From assembly GCF_002995495.1 (NCBI RefSeq), contig NZ_PVZV01000001.1, positions 248,001 to 312,000 of the forward strand: a stretch of 64,000 nucleotides of DNA, in the 5' to 3' direction. A program made the translations under genes and the position numbers. This document shows, piece by piece, positions 1-8,694 of this stretch (its first letter is position 1; every line of letters starts with the position of its first letter). Source of the stretch: Actinocorallia populi. GTDB lineage: Bacteria; Actinomycetota; Actinomycetes; Streptosporangiales; Streptosporangiaceae. The notes beneath the pieces were generated by a model. That model was not told the origin of the DNA. It did no database searches and saw only the letters and a program-made list of their open reading frames with translations.

Positions 1-49
1 AGCCGAAGCCCTTTTCCGCGTTGAACCACTTCACGGTGCCAGTAGCCAT
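1..49 (-). CDS. Cold-shock protein, CspA family (5' end only)
   Basis: The first sixteen codons on the minus strand read MATGTVKWFNAEKGFG, the hallmark start of CspA-type RNA-chaperone proteins, including the KWFN part of the nucleic-acid-binding surface. The ATG ends at 49 and a GAGGAG ribosome site lies about seven bases ahead of it. The rest of this roughly 67-residue protein is outside the window. The family binds single-stranded RNA and DNA and melts mRNA structure, often constitutively in actinomycetes. Confidence 0.9.
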   Translation of the reverse strand, partial: MATGTVKWFNAEKGFG

Positions 50-395
50 GTCTGAATTCTCCTCTGGAGGCATGCACGGAGCCCGCACCTTACGAGCTCC
101 CAGCTGCCGAAATGACCCCGTCAGGTAGAACCTGTCAAACAAAAATGCGCCACCGCCAGCCAGATGCCTGCGGGGCGCATAGAACGTCTATGGGAACCAC
201 AACTACAACCGCTACTAACTGTAGCCTCTGCCCTCACAAAAAGCAACCGCACGGCCGAAGCCGCTGCGACAGGGCCCTGAGCAGGCAGGACACCGGGGAG
301 CCGCCGCACTCCACGACCACGACCGCGCCGGATGCCTCGCCGTCGAACGCCCCTTCCGGAAGTGGCGTCTTGACCGGCGATCCACACTGACGGGT
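50..395. other. Intergenic region upstream of the cold-shock gene
   Basis: About 345 bases hold no ORF with convincing codon bias. The stretch should contain the promoter and leader of the cold-shock gene on the minus strand and the promoter of the hypothetical gene at 396 on the plus strand. I could not pick out a confident -35/-10 pair. The part around 190-240 is noticeably A/T-richer than the surroundings. Confidence 0.4.
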
Positions 396-1163
396 GTGGA
401 CGGGAACGATCGGGAGTACGCGCGGAGCTGGCTGGCGGCCGACGGCGTCGTAGAGATCAGTGCCGGCGTTTGGACCAGCGCCGAGGAGCCGGATGCACGG
501 CTGACGGCGTGCGAAGTGGCGCACGAATGGGCGCAGGCGGCCCTGAACGACTCCGAACTCGAACCGGTCGAGCGGCTTCGGCTCGGTTTCGGGATGCTGG
601 ACCTGCTCGACGAGTTCTGGGTGACCGCCGAGATCGGCTTCATGGTGAAGGCGGAGAAGAACCCGCAGGTGAACGAGGCGCTCTGGGACGCCTACCGCCG
701 CAGACTCGAGGCGCCGCAGATCGCCGAGAACGTCTCCTACTCCCTGTGGGTGGACTGGTTCGAGAACCACGCCACCGTGGAGACCGCCTTCGCCGAGGTG
801 CTGGGCGCCGACATCGGGGAACTCCAGCGCGGTGGCCGGCTCGACGAGATCACCCGCGATCCGCTGATCCGGAGGGTCCGCCGGGTGCTGGAGGTCTCCG
901 GCCCCGTCCCCTGGACGATCAAGCTCCCCGTCCACCAGGCCGTGGCGGGGTTCCCTGAACTGCACCCCGCGCTGTTCAGGGGCCTCCTCCTCAGCTACCA
1001 CGACGTCTACGGCGACCTCGAACCCCGTGCCGCCCTCGCCCTTCTGGAGCGGCTCGAACTTCCGCCCGGAACCGAGCACCTCGCCACGCTGAGCGCGGTC
1101 CTCAGGGAAGGCCACACCAACCACTACCGCTCCCCGGGGGCCTGGGACCACGCAAAGCAGTGA
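396..1163 (+). CDS. Hypothetical protein, 255 aa
   Basis: GTG start at 396; strong G/C third-position bias supports coding. The soluble, acidic, helix-rich product shows no signal peptide, membrane segment or catalytic motif I recognise. Tryptophan- and acid-rich stretches such as YSLWVDWFENHATVETAF recall small actinomycete proteins of unknown function. It ends 88 bases before the HPF1-like gene in the same orientation, so the two could share a transcript, but nothing else links them. Function unknown. Confidence 0.6.
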   Translation: MDGNDREYARSWLAADGVVEISAGVWTSAEEPDARLTACEVAHEWAQAALNDSELEPVERLRLGFGMLDLLDEFWVTAEIGFMVKAEKNPQVNEALWDAYRRRLEAPQIAENVSYSLWVDWFENHATVETAFAEVLGADIGELQRGGRLDEITRDPLIRRVRRVLEVSGPVPWTIKLPVHQAVAGFPELHPALFRGLLLSYHDVYGDLEPRAALALLERLELPPGTEHLATLSAVLREGHTNHYRSPGAWDHAKQ

Positions 1164-1251
1164 GAAGCGGCAGGGCTTCCACATCCGCACGAAAGCCTGC
1201 GGAAATCAATAAATCCGGCAAACTCCAGCGATAAGCCATTACCATGCACCA

Positions 1252-2196
1252 ATGGATGACGACACACGAAGGCAAGCAGCTCTCGAAACGATGTGGGAGC
1301 GTTTCCCCGCCGTCTCGGAAAGGGTCCAGCAGGTTTACGGACTGCGGCTCCCCCGCCACCTCGCCGTGTTCTGCGCCTTGTGGAAGAGCGCCGATTCCGC
1401 AGAACGGCAGGCGCTCGGCCACCTGGGCGTGGGCCCGTTCGGCGTCTCCGACTACTTCGGCGACGACGGGCTGCGGCTGGTGGGCCGCGACGGGCTGGAC
1501 GAGCGGCTCCACGGCCGCTTCCGGTGCGACCCCGCCGAATTCGTGACGGTGATGACGGGCGGCTCCGACGGGCTGCATTACGGCCTTTGGTACGACGACC
1601 CGGCCGAACTCCCCTCGTTCGTCGCACACAACTACGCCCGCGATTCCGCGGAGACCTGGACCAACCATTTCCCGGCCCTGATCATGGAGCTGCGCGACAT
1701 CGTCTCCATGGCGATGTCGGACTACGGCGACAGCGGCGAGGAGGCGGAAATACTCCAGCCTCTCGTCGCCGCCCTGGAATGGTTCGCCCCTGCGGAGTAC
1801 CAGGCCCTGGAGACCGACGGAAAACCGCGTTGGGCATCGGCGGCGCGGCCTTCCGGCTTCCCCTCGATCTTCCCCGCCCTGCCGCCGGACAGCGGCGATC
1901 CGCACTCGTCGCAGTCGAGCAGCCGCCTGTCGGCCTTCCGGAACGGCACTCCCGAGGCCGCCGAATGGATCACGCGGGCCGAGCAGGAGCTGGCGGCCGG
2001 CAGACCCGCCCTCGCCCTCGCCGTGGGCGGCGAACTGCACTGGATGGACCGCGACGACCACCGGCAGCAGTCCCGGCGCCTTCTCGTCGACGCCTACCGG
2101 CTGCTCGGCCGCGACGCCCTGGCCGACCTCGTCGAAGTGCACACCGCGCACCGCGACCTGCGTTCCGTCGACGTGCTCGTCAAACCCGACCACTGA
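1252..2196 (+). CDS. HPF1-like (DUF2228, 'ADP-ribosylation family') protein
   Basis: The 314-residue product resembles animal HPF1, the accessory factor that completes the PARP1/2 active site for serine ADP-ribosylation. Three blocks match from memory of the family: YGLRLPRHLAVFCALW near residue 28, the core CDPAEFVTVMTGG followed by HYGLWYDDPAELPSFVA near residues 90-125, and the C-terminal LLVDAYRLLGRDALADLVEV near 280. The loop SDYGDSGEEAE (about residues 158-168) falls where human HPF1 has its catalytic acidic loop, but I cannot say whether the catalytic Glu itself is kept. No PARP-like transferase is visible nearby. Bacterial members of PF10228 exist and are essentially uncharacterised. 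ATG start chosen. Confidence 0.7.
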   Translation: MDDDTRRQAALETMWERFPAVSERVQQVYGLRLPRHLAVFCALWKSADSAERQALGHLGVGPFGVSDYFGDDGLRLVGRDGLDERLHGRFRCDPAEFVTVMTGGSDGLHYGLWYDDPAELPSFVAHNYARDSAETWTNHFPALIMELRDIVSMAMSDYGDSGEEAEILQPLVAALEWFAPAEYQALETDGKPRWASAARPSGFPSIFPALPPDSGDPHSSQSSSRLSAFRNGTPEAAEWITRAEQELAAGRPALALAVGGELHWMDRDDHRQQSRRLLVDAYRLLGRDALADLVEVHTAHRDLRSVDVLVKPDH

Positions 2197-2270
2197 CGCT
2201 CTGCCGGGCCGCGATCATCCGACCGGCACGAACGGGCGCCCTTGAGGCGTCGCCTGTGATCGGCCTCCCG

Positions 2271-3404
2271 TCAGGGAGAAGGCCCGGACGGCTCCGTGAC
2301 CTGCGCTGCTCGCTCCTCGGCCTGTCCGGGGAGGAAGAGCCGGACGGTGAGGCCGCCTTGGGGGGCGGCGACAAGGCGGAGGGTGCCGTGGTGGGCGGCG
2401 GTGATGCGGGAGGTGAGAGCGAGACCGAGACCGTGGCCGCGGCGGGTGGGATCAGGGTCGGCGGTACGGCCTCGGCCGCGGAGGAAGGGTTCCAGGTAGG
2501 TCTCGACGGCGTCGGCGGGAAGGCGCGGGCCGGTGTTGGTGACGGTGAGGAGCGCGCGGCCGCCTTCGGCGGAGTCGGGGCCGGTGGTGATGGTGAGGGA
2601 GCCGCCGGAGGAGAGGTTGTGGCGGACGGCGTTCTCGAGGAGGTTGCCGATGGCCCGCCGCAGGAGGACGTCACTGGCCTGGACGGTGACGGGCCGCAGG
2701 TCGGCGGAGACGGCGATGCCGCGTTGGGCGGCTTCGGCGCCGCACGCCTCCAGTGCCTGCGCGGCGACGGCGGCCAGATCGACCGGGGCGGTGGTCAAGG
2801 GGGTGCTGTCGAGCGAGGACAGCTGGAGAAGCGCGTCGATGATCTCTATGCCGCGCTGGTTGGTCTCGTACAGCCTGGTCAGGAGGCGGTCGTCCGGACC
2901 GTCGGGGTCTGCGAGGGCGACCTGCAGCATGGTCCGGGTGATGGCCAGCGGGGTGCGCAGCTCGTGGGAGGCGTTGGCGGCGAAGCGCCGCTGCTCGTCG
3001 AACGAGCGCTGCAGGCGGTCGAGCATGGTGTCGAAGGTGTCGGCGAGATCGGTGAACTCGTCTTTGCGGCCCGTCAGCCGGATGCGGTGGTCGAGGGAGC
3101 CGTTCGCGGCGCGCACGGCCGCCCGGTTGATGTGCTGGAGCGGCCGCAGGACCCATCCGGCCAGCAGCCAGCCGCCGGCCAACCCGATCACCGCCAGTAC
3201 CGCCAGCGCGGCGCCCGACGCCGTCACCAGGGTGTCGAGGATCTCCTCACGCGAAGGAGCCGTCCTCGTGTCCCGGGGGTTCGCCGCGGTGAGGGGGTAG
3301 TTGGGCACGTACCGCATCCCCAGATAGAGGATCGCCATGGTGACCGCCCCCGCGCCCACGAGGAAGCACGCGTAGCCCAGGGTGAGGCGCAACCGCGCGG
3401 TCAC
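2271..3404 (-). CDS. Sensor histidine kinase, VanS/OmpR-partner type
   Basis: Membrane sensor of a two-component system, 377 aa from the GTG at 3404, which overlaps the regulator's stop codon by four bases (GTGA). Two membrane helices at about residues 8-30 and 62-85 frame a very short outer loop of about 30 residues. A HAMP linker (86-140), the H-box ASHELRTPLA (phosphorylated His about 147), the N-box GNLLENAVRHN (about 253-263) and G-boxes HGLGLAL follow in order. The short outer loop suggests sensing at or in the membrane, as in VanS-like kinases. Operon with the OmpR-type regulator; the divergent D,D-carboxypeptidase gene is the likely target. Confidence 0.92.
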   Translation of the reverse strand: MTARLRLTLGYACFLVGAGAVTMAILYLGMRYVPNYPLTAANPRDTRTAPSREEILDTLVTASGAALAVLAVIGLAGGWLLAGWVLRPLQHINRAAVRAANGSLDHRIRLTGRKDEFTDLADTFDTMLDRLQRSFDEQRRFAANASHELRTPLAITRTMLQVALADPDGPDDRLLTRLYETNQRGIEIIDALLQLSSLDSTPLTTAPVDLAAVAAQALEACGAEAAQRGIAVSADLRPVTVQASDVLLRRAIGNLLENAVRHNLSSGGSLTITTGPDSAEGGRALLTVTNTGPRLPADAVETYLEPFLRGRGRTADPDPTRRGHGLGLALTSRITAAHHGTLRLVAAPQGGLTVRLFLPGQAEERAAQVTEPSGPSP

Positions 3405-4075
3405 GGCCGGGGGCTCCCGTCGTCCATCCGGTAGCCGACGCCCGGCACCGTGGCGATGGCGGAGGGCTCGCCCAGCCGGGCCCGCAGCGACGAGATCGTG
3501 ATGCGAATGGCGTTGGTGAACGGGTCGGCGTTCTCGTCCCATGCCCGTTCCAGCAGTTCCTCCGCACTGACGACGCCGCCGCGCGCGGTCATCAGGATCT
3601 CCAGGACGGCGAACTGCTTGCGGGCGAGTGCCACGTAGCGTCCCGCCCGGTAGACCTCGCGGCGGAACGGGTCGAGCCTGATCCCGGCGTACTCGACGAC
3701 CGGCGGCGTCCCCCGCGCCGGGCGGCGGGCCAGGGCACGCAGCCTCACCACGAGTTCGGGCAGGTCGAACGGCTTGGTCAGGTAGTCGTCGGCGCCCAGC
3801 CGGAAGCCGTCGAGCTTGTCGGTGAGGCCGGCCGCCGCGGTGAGCATGAGCACCCGGCAGCCCAGGCCCCGCTCGACCACTCTCCGGCACACCTCGTCCC
3901 CGTGCACGCCGGGAAGGTCGCGGTCGAGCACCACGACGTCGTAATCGTGGACGCCGAGCCGCTCCAGTGCCGCCTCGCCGTCCGGGGCGAGGTCGGCCGC
4001 GATCGCCTCCAGCCGCAGGCCGTTCTGGATCGCCTCGGCGAGATAGACCTCGTCCTCGACGACGAGCACACGCAT
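3401..4075 (-). CDS. OmpR/VanR-family response regulator
   Basis: 224-residue DNA-binding response regulator. The receiver domain shows acidic E7/D8, phospho-acceptor D51 in VVVLDRDLPG, T79 and K101 of LTKPF. A winged-helix Trans_reg_C domain fills residues about 125-220 (FTNAIRITISSLRARLG recognition region). It is the first gene of the pair with the kinase and is divergent from the VanY-like gene; the 118-base space between them holds an inverted repeat that could be its binding site. Length and order are normal for the family. Confidence 0.92.
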   Translation of the reverse strand: MRVLVVEDEVYLAEAIQNGLRLEAIAADLAPDGEAALERLGVHDYDVVVLDRDLPGVHGDEVCRRVVERGLGCRVLMLTAAAGLTDKLDGFRLGADDYLTKPFDLPELVVRLRALARRPARGTPPVVEYAGIRLDPFRREVYRAGRYVALARKQFAVLEILMTARGGVVSAEELLERAWDENADPFTNAIRITISSLRARLGEPSAIATVPGVGYRMDDGSPRP

Positions 4076-4141
4076 CGGACCCCGCTTCTCCCTCGACCAT
4101 CACCGGCCGTGTCACCTTATGCAAGCACGTCTATCGAAAAG

Positions 4142-4159
4142 GTATGCGGAAAGGCATAC
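4142..4159. promoter_or_regulatory. Inverted repeat between the two-component operon and vanY-like gene
   Basis: GTATGC (4142-4147), six bases, GCATAC (4154-4159): a perfect 6+6 inverted repeat about 35 bases ahead of the carboxypeptidase start and about 67 bases ahead of the regulator start. It is a candidate operator for the response regulator or the promoter region shared by both transcription units. The role is inferred from position only. Confidence 0.4.
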
Positions 4160-4193
4160 GGCCTGGTGACACGGGCTGCGGTGCGGTGGGCGC

Positions 4194-4769
4194 ATGCGAT
4201 CTCGTCTTCTTCTGCCCCTGATCGGAGCCGCGAGCGCCCTGGTCCTGAGCGGCTGCGGCCGTCCGCCGGCACCGGACGTCCGGCCCGGCTCCGCGGCCCC
4301 CGGTTCGGCGACGGCCCCGGCGCCCCGAGGCGACGGGCGCATCGCCGACGACCGCGGCCTGAGCCCCTTCGAGACCGACCACGTCGCCCTCACCGAACTG
4401 GACCCGCGGCTGCTGCGAGCCGTCCGCCAGGCGGCGGCGCGGGCCAAGACCGACGGCGTGGACCTGTTCATCACCTCCGGCTGGCGCAGCGCCGACTACC
4501 AACGCCGGCTGTTCGACCAGGCGGTCACCCAGTACGGCAGCCGGGAAGAGGCGAAACGCTACGTCCTTCCACCCGAGAAATCGGCCCATGTCCGGGGGGA
4601 GGCCGTGGACATCGGCCCGACCGACGCCGCCGACTGGCTCGGCCGCCGGGGCGCCGCGTTCGGACTCTGCCAGGTCTACGCCAACGAGATGTGGCACTTC
4701 GAACTCGCGACGCGCCCTGGAGGCGCCTGCCCTCCGCAGCTCCCCGACGCCACCGCGGCCGAGTACTGA
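4194..4769 (+). CDS. VanY-type D-alanyl-D-alanine carboxypeptidase lipoprotein (peptidase M15B)
   Basis: Zinc D,D-carboxypeptidase predicted to trim the terminal D-Ala of peptidoglycan pentapeptide stems outside the membrane. The 191-residue product begins with a lipoprotein signal ending in the lipobox LSGC (Cys21). The M15 motif SAHVRGEAVD gives zinc ligands His132 and Asp139; EMWHFE gives catalytic Glu165 and the third ligand His168. A proline/alanine-rich tether spans about 22-45. It lies divergent from a VanR/VanS-like pair, the same pairing seen in glycopeptide-response loci, but no vanH-A-X genes are here, so wall remodelling under stress is as likely as resistance. Confidence 0.88.
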   Translation: MRSRLLLPLIGAASALVLSGCGRPPAPDVRPGSAAPGSATAPAPRGDGRIADDRGLSPFETDHVALTELDPRLLRAVRQAAARAKTDGVDLFITSGWRSADYQRRLFDQAVTQYGSREEAKRYVLPPEKSAHVRGEAVDIGPTDAADWLGRRGAAFGLCQVYANEMWHFELATRPGGACPPQLPDATAAEY

Positions 4770-4794
4770 CGTCCCGTCCCGAAGGTGGTGCGGG

Positions 4795-6513
4795 TCACTC
4801 GTAGCGGAGCCGCGAGATCACGGAGCGGACGGTTTCGCCGTGCAGTTTCACGACCTCGCGGTCCTGGGTGAGCAGGCCGTTCATCTCGTCCTGCACATCG
4901 CTCAGCTGGGTGTACACGGTGGCGCTCAGCCCGCGCGGGATCGCCGGGATGATCTGCTCCTCGTGGAGGCGCTGGAAGGCGCGGGTCAGGTCCTCGGAGG
5001 AGCGGTAGCGGCGGTAGCCGAAGAGCTTTTCGCTGCTGCGGTGCCCGTCGACGGCCAGGCTGTAGCCGCCGTACTCCGTCAGCGCGAGCACCCGGCGGTC
5101 CCGGCGCCGCCGTTGGCGGGGGACCCGGAAGCGGCGGAAGTAGACGTGCAGGCTGCGCAGGTCGCCGCCGCCCTGGTCGTGCCAGCCGCTGGCGTGGTCG
5201 ACGCTCCGGGTCGTGTCGAGTTCGGCGAGCTCGGCCGCGACCCGGGCCGCGTCGAACTGGCCCCAGCCCTCGTTGAACGGCACCCAGACGGCCAGGCTGA
5301 CCACGTTGCGCAGGTGCTCGACGGTGGCGCGCAGCTCGCGTGCGAACTGCGCGCGGCCGGCGGCGTCGGCGCGGCCGAAGCGGCGGACCGCGCCGAGCCG
5401 GTCGTCGCGCAGCCGGACGAAGGGGGCGACGGCCGGGAGCGTCACGGCCGCCGGGTGGTAGCGGCCGCCTCCGTTGACCATGTCCTGCCAGACCAGGATG
5501 CCGAGCCGGTCGCAGTGGTGGTACCACCGCAGCGGTTCGATCTTGATGTGCTTGCGCAGCATGGTGAAGCCGAGGTTCTTCACGGCCTGGATGTCGCGCA
5601 CCATCGCCTCGTCGGACGGCGGCGTGTACAGGCCCCCCTCCCAGTAGCCCTGGTCGAGGACCCCGGCGTGGAAGTACGGGCGGCCGTTGAGCAGGAGCCT
5701 GGGCAGGCCGGACGCGTCCGGGCCGACGCCGAACGAGCGCATGCCGAAGTAGCCGCGCACCCGGTCCTCGCCGAGGCGGACCTCGACGTCGTACAGGAAC
5801 GGGTCCTCGGGCGTCCACGGCCGGACGTCCTCGACCGGCAGGCGGACCGGCTCGCCGGGCCCGGCCTCCGCGGTCGCGATCACGGCGCCCTCGCGCAGTA
5901 CGTCGATGCGGGCGGTCCGCCCCTCGGCGGCCTCCGCGCGCACGGTGATCTCCACGCACGCCTTCGCGAGGTGCGGGACGATGACCAGGCTCCGGACGTG
6001 CGCCGCCGGCACGGACTCGGCCCAGACGGTCTGCCAGATGCCCGACTGCGGGGTGTACCAGATCCCGCCGTGCTCGCCGCGCTGCTTGCCGCGCGAGTGG
6101 TGGGCGGTGTCCGTCACGTCCCGCACCTTCACCACCAGGGTGTTCTCCCCCGGGACCAGCGCCTCGGTCACGTCCAGGGCGAACGGGAGATAGCCCCCCA
6201 CGTGATCGCCCACCGCCACCCCGTTGAGCAGCACTTCGCAACTCTGGTCCACCGCGCCGAAGTGGAGCAGCACCCGGTCCCGGACGAACCCCTCGGGCAG
6301 CACCAGGGCGCGCCGGTACCACAGCGCCTGGTCCGGCTCCAGCGTCCGCCGGACGCCGGACAGCTCGGCCTCCGGGGAGTAGGGCACCAGGATCTCGCCG
6401 TCGTACGTCTCCGGTTCGGCGGCGTCCGCGGCGGTGATGGCGTAGTCCCACCGCCCGTTGAGGTTCAGGTAGCTGTCGCGGGTGAGTTGCGGGCGCGGGT
6501 ACTCGTCGAGCAT
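4795..6513 (-). CDS. Glycoside hydrolase family 2 protein (beta-galactosidase/glucuronidase-like)
   Basis: 572-residue cytoplasmic-type enzyme without signal peptide. Order: jelly-roll sugar-binding domain (about 12-170, with HSRGKQRGEHGGIWYTPQSG), immunoglobulin-like domain (about 172-262), TIM barrel (about 265-572). Probable acid/base Glu415 in NEGWGQF and nucleophile Glu480 in LTEYGGYS. A short basic stretch RVPRQRRRRDRR (about 463-474) sits just before the nucleophile strand and is unusual for the family. It shares orientation with the MFS transporter 160 bases upstream and probably cleaves a glycoside imported by it. Exact sugar cannot be read from sequence. Confidence 0.88.
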   Translation of the reverse strand: MLDEYPRPQLTRDSYLNLNGRWDYAITAADAAEPETYDGEILVPYSPEAELSGVRRTLEPDQALWYRRALVLPEGFVRDRVLLHFGAVDQSCEVLLNGVAVGDHVGGYLPFALDVTEALVPGENTLVVKVRDVTDTAHHSRGKQRGEHGGIWYTPQSGIWQTVWAESVPAAHVRSLVIVPHLAKACVEITVRAEAAEGRTARIDVLREGAVIATAEAGPGEPVRLPVEDVRPWTPEDPFLYDVEVRLGEDRVRGYFGMRSFGVGPDASGLPRLLLNGRPYFHAGVLDQGYWEGGLYTPPSDEAMVRDIQAVKNLGFTMLRKHIKIEPLRWYHHCDRLGILVWQDMVNGGGRYHPAAVTLPAVAPFVRLRDDRLGAVRRFGRADAAGRAQFARELRATVEHLRNVVSLAVWVPFNEGWGQFDAARVAAELAELDTTRSVDHASGWHDQGGGDLRSLHVYFRRFRVPRQRRRRDRRVLALTEYGGYSLAVDGHRSSEKLFGYRRYRSSEDLTRAFQRLHEEQIIPAIPRGLSATVYTQLSDVQDEMNGLLTQDREVVKLHGETVRSVISRLRYE

Positions 6514-6673
6514 GGAAGGTCTTTCCGTTCCTCAGATCCCGGTGGTGGAGAGCCACACGGAAGTGTCCGGCGGGAGCATCCCGTCTTCGAGCGGGTCGCC
6601 GGCCAGGAGAGCCCGGGGTGCCGCGACAGCGCCACGGGCGCCGTGCCGAAGTCGGTGGTGGACGACCGCGTCG

Positions 6674-7957
6674 TCAGCGAACACCTCGGATCCTCCAGAC
6701 CAGTGAGGCCCCGGTCAGCGCGGCGAGCGCCGCGACGCCGTACATCAGGGGGTAGCCGCCCGCCGAGGTGACCAGCGGCGCGGCGACCACCGGGCCGAGG
6801 ACGAACCCGAGCGAGTTGGCCAGGCTCACCACGCCCAGGTCCTTGCCGCGGTCGGCGTCGGCGGGCAGCAGCCGGGTCACCATGGCCTGGTCGACGGAGA
6901 CGAAGATGCCGGTGCCGGCGCCCAGCAGCCCGGCCGCGACCAGGGCCGCGGTCCAGTTGTCGCCGAAGGCGAGGGTCAGCGCGGCGAGGGCCATCACGGC
7001 GCCTCCGGTGAAGACCACGACGCGGGTGCGGCCGCTGCGGTCCGACCACCAGCCCGCCGCGAGGCCGGGGAGGACGCTGCTCAGCGAGAAGACCGTCACC
7101 ATGACCAGCACGCCCTCCTGGTTCGTGGAGCCGGGGAAGAGGCTCTCGTAGCGCAGCGAATCCCGCAGGTAGTACAGGAGGTAGCCGATGCCCATCGAGA
7201 GCGACAGGTTCACCAGGAAGCGGCTGAGCCAGGCCCAGGCGAAGTCCGGATGCCGCTTCGGGTCGACCCAGAGCCCGGACCAGATCGGCCGGCGCGGTCC
7301 GGGCGGCGGCAGCGCGGGCTCGCGGTAGCGCAGCGGGAACGGCAGGGCCACCACCAGCAGCAGCGCGCCCATGGCCAGGTACCCGGCCAGCAGGTCCTCG
7401 ACCGCGAAGGTCACCACGGCGCCGCCGATCAGCGGGCCGATCAGGACCGCCACTCCGGCCAGCGCGGAGGCCCTGCCGCGCTGGCCGACCGGGACCTGGT
7501 CGGGCACCGCGGCGACCGCGGTGGCCAGCACCAGCGTGAACGCCAGCTGCGCCAGCGCCCAGCCGAGGACGAGGCCGGCGATCGAGTGCTGCGCGCCCAG
7601 GAACCCCAGGGAGGCCGCGGCCAGGAGGGATCCGGCGACCACCCACGGCCGCCGCCGCCCGAACCGGGTGCGGGTGCGGTCCGACAGGGCCCCGGCCAGC
7701 GGGTTGGCGATCGCGGTGACGATCGAGCCGACCGCGAAGACGAGGGCGAGCGACGCCTCCTTGTGGAGGGCGTCGATGCGCTCGACGTGCGAGGGGAGCA
7801 GGATCTGCGTCGACGCGTTCGAGGCCATGATCACGCCGAGCTGGACCAGCGCCAGAAGGGACATCCAACGCAGCGAGACGTCCGGGAACCGGTCGTCGTC
7901 GCGGGCCGCGGGCCTGGCGAGCTCCGTCACGGCCGTCACCTGCCTTAACTGAAACAT
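6674..7957 (-). CDS. MFS transporter, sugar/cation-symporter or SLC45-like
   Basis: About 427 residues with twelve hydrophobic segments. The conserved loop motif GALSDRTRTRFGRRRPWVVA after helix 2 is typical of GPH/SLC45-like sugar symporters. A charged N-terminal tail RPAARDDDRFPD precedes helix 1. The ATG at 7957 is used here, though GTG codons at 7939 and 7930 are possible and the 5' end overlaps a repeated CATGTT/AACATG operator. Head-to-head with a TetR gene and followed by a GH2 hydrolase: a TetR-controlled glycoside uptake and cleavage unit is the likely reading. Confidence 0.82.
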   Translation of the reverse strand: MFQLRQVTAVTELARPAARDDDRFPDVSLRWMSLLALVQLGVIMASNASTQILLPSHVERIDALHKEASLALVFAVGSIVTAIANPLAGALSDRTRTRFGRRRPWVVAGSLLAAASLGFLGAQHSIAGLVLGWALAQLAFTLVLATAVAAVPDQVPVGQRGRASALAGVAVLIGPLIGGAVVTFAVEDLLAGYLAMGALLLVVALPFPLRYREPALPPPGPRRPIWSGLWVDPKRHPDFAWAWLSRFLVNLSLSMGIGYLLYYLRDSLRYESLFPGSTNQEGVLVMVTVFSLSSVLPGLAAGWWSDRSGRTRVVVFTGGAVMALAALTLAFGDNWTAALVAAGLLGAGTGIFVSVDQAMVTRLLPADADRGKDLGVVSLANSLGFVLGPVVAAPLVTSAGGYPLMYGVAALAALTGASLVWRIRGVR

Positions 7958-7997
7958 GAGGAGGCGCCATGTTAGAACATGACGGGTCGCCATGTTA
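7953..7997. promoter_or_regulatory. TetR operator array (CATGTT/AACATG half-sites)
   Basis: Four half-sites lie between the divergent MFS and TetR genes: AACATG (7953-7958), CATGTT (7968-7973), AACATG (7976-7981) and CATGTT (7991-7996). The middle pair forms the perfect palindrome CATGTT-AG-AACATG, and the ten-base block CGCCATGTTA occurs twice, 23 bases apart. This is the pattern of an autoregulating TetR site covering both promoters. A TATGAC -10-like box at 7996-8001 would place a leaderless start at the GTG at 8008. Confidence 0.65.
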
Positions 7998-8007
7998 TGA
8001 CTGTGCC

Positions 8008-8694
8008 GTGGAGAGTCAAGGGGTGCGCCGCACACCGGTGCAGCAGCGCAGCCGCGAACGCGTCGAGCGCATCCTCGACGCCTGCGCCGAACTCCTCGAC
8101 GAGGTCGGCTCCGACGGCCTGACCATCACCGAGGTCGCCCGCAGGGCCGGGGTCCCCACCGGCACCGTGTACCAGTTCTTCGAGGGCAGGCTCGGCCTGC
8201 TGCGCCAGCTGGCCCTGCGCCACCTGGACATCCTGATCGGGCGGCTGCGCGCCCGCGCCGCGGAGGAACCCGGGCTGACCTGGCCGCGCGCGGGGCGGAT
8301 CGTCATCGAGGAGACGGTGCAGATGCGGCGGCTGATCCCCGGCTTCACCGTCGTCGACTTCGGCGAGGCCCGCCCCGGCGGCGAGAAGTACCTGCCCGAG
8401 GGCACCACCGAGGCGGGCGGCGACATCCTCGCCGAACGGCTCTACCGGTTCGCGGTCGAGGAGGCCGGGCTGCCCCCGCTGACCGACCCCTACCGCGTGA
8501 CCAGCCTCGCGATCCAGGCCGCCGGCGCGGGCCTGGAGCTGGCCTTCCGCAACTCCCGCGAGGGCGACACCGCCCTGATCGAGCAGACCGGGCACCTGCT
8601 CGCCGCCTACTTCGCCGACGCCGCCCGGCGTTCGAGCGCCGACCTGCCGGGTCCCGGTGGCCCGGCCCGCACAGACCAGGACGGTGGCCAGTGA
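8008..8694 (+). CDS. TetR-family transcriptional regulator
   Basis: N-terminal helix-turn-helix (RERVERILDACAELL ... GLTITEVARRAGVPTGTVYQFF) and a variable ligand-binding C-terminal domain, about 228 residues. Two starts compete: ATG at 7969 with GAGGAGG only four bases ahead, which lies inside the palindromic operator, and GTG at 8008, which gives a family-like N-terminus and fits a leaderless transcript. I chose 8008. It overlaps the downstream DUF2804 gene by four bases (GTGA). Probably represses the divergent MFS-GH2 unit and itself. Confidence 0.88.
   Translation: MESQGVRRTPVQQRSRERVERILDACAELLDEVGSDGLTITEVARRAGVPTGTVYQFFEGRLGLLRQLALRHLDILIGRLRARAAEEPGLTWPRAGRIVIEETVQMRRLIPGFTVVDFGEARPGGEKYLPEGTTEAGGDILAERLYRFAVEEAGLPPLTDPYRVTSLAIQAAGAGLELAFRNSREGDTALIEQTGHLLAAYFADAARRSSADLPGPGGPARTDQDGGQ

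Noticed and set aside
2271-4124. Single 617-codon frame covering kinase and regulator region
   Set aside because: The first 240 codons are an out-of-frame reading of the regulator gene; the kinase begins at the GTG overlapping the regulator stop.
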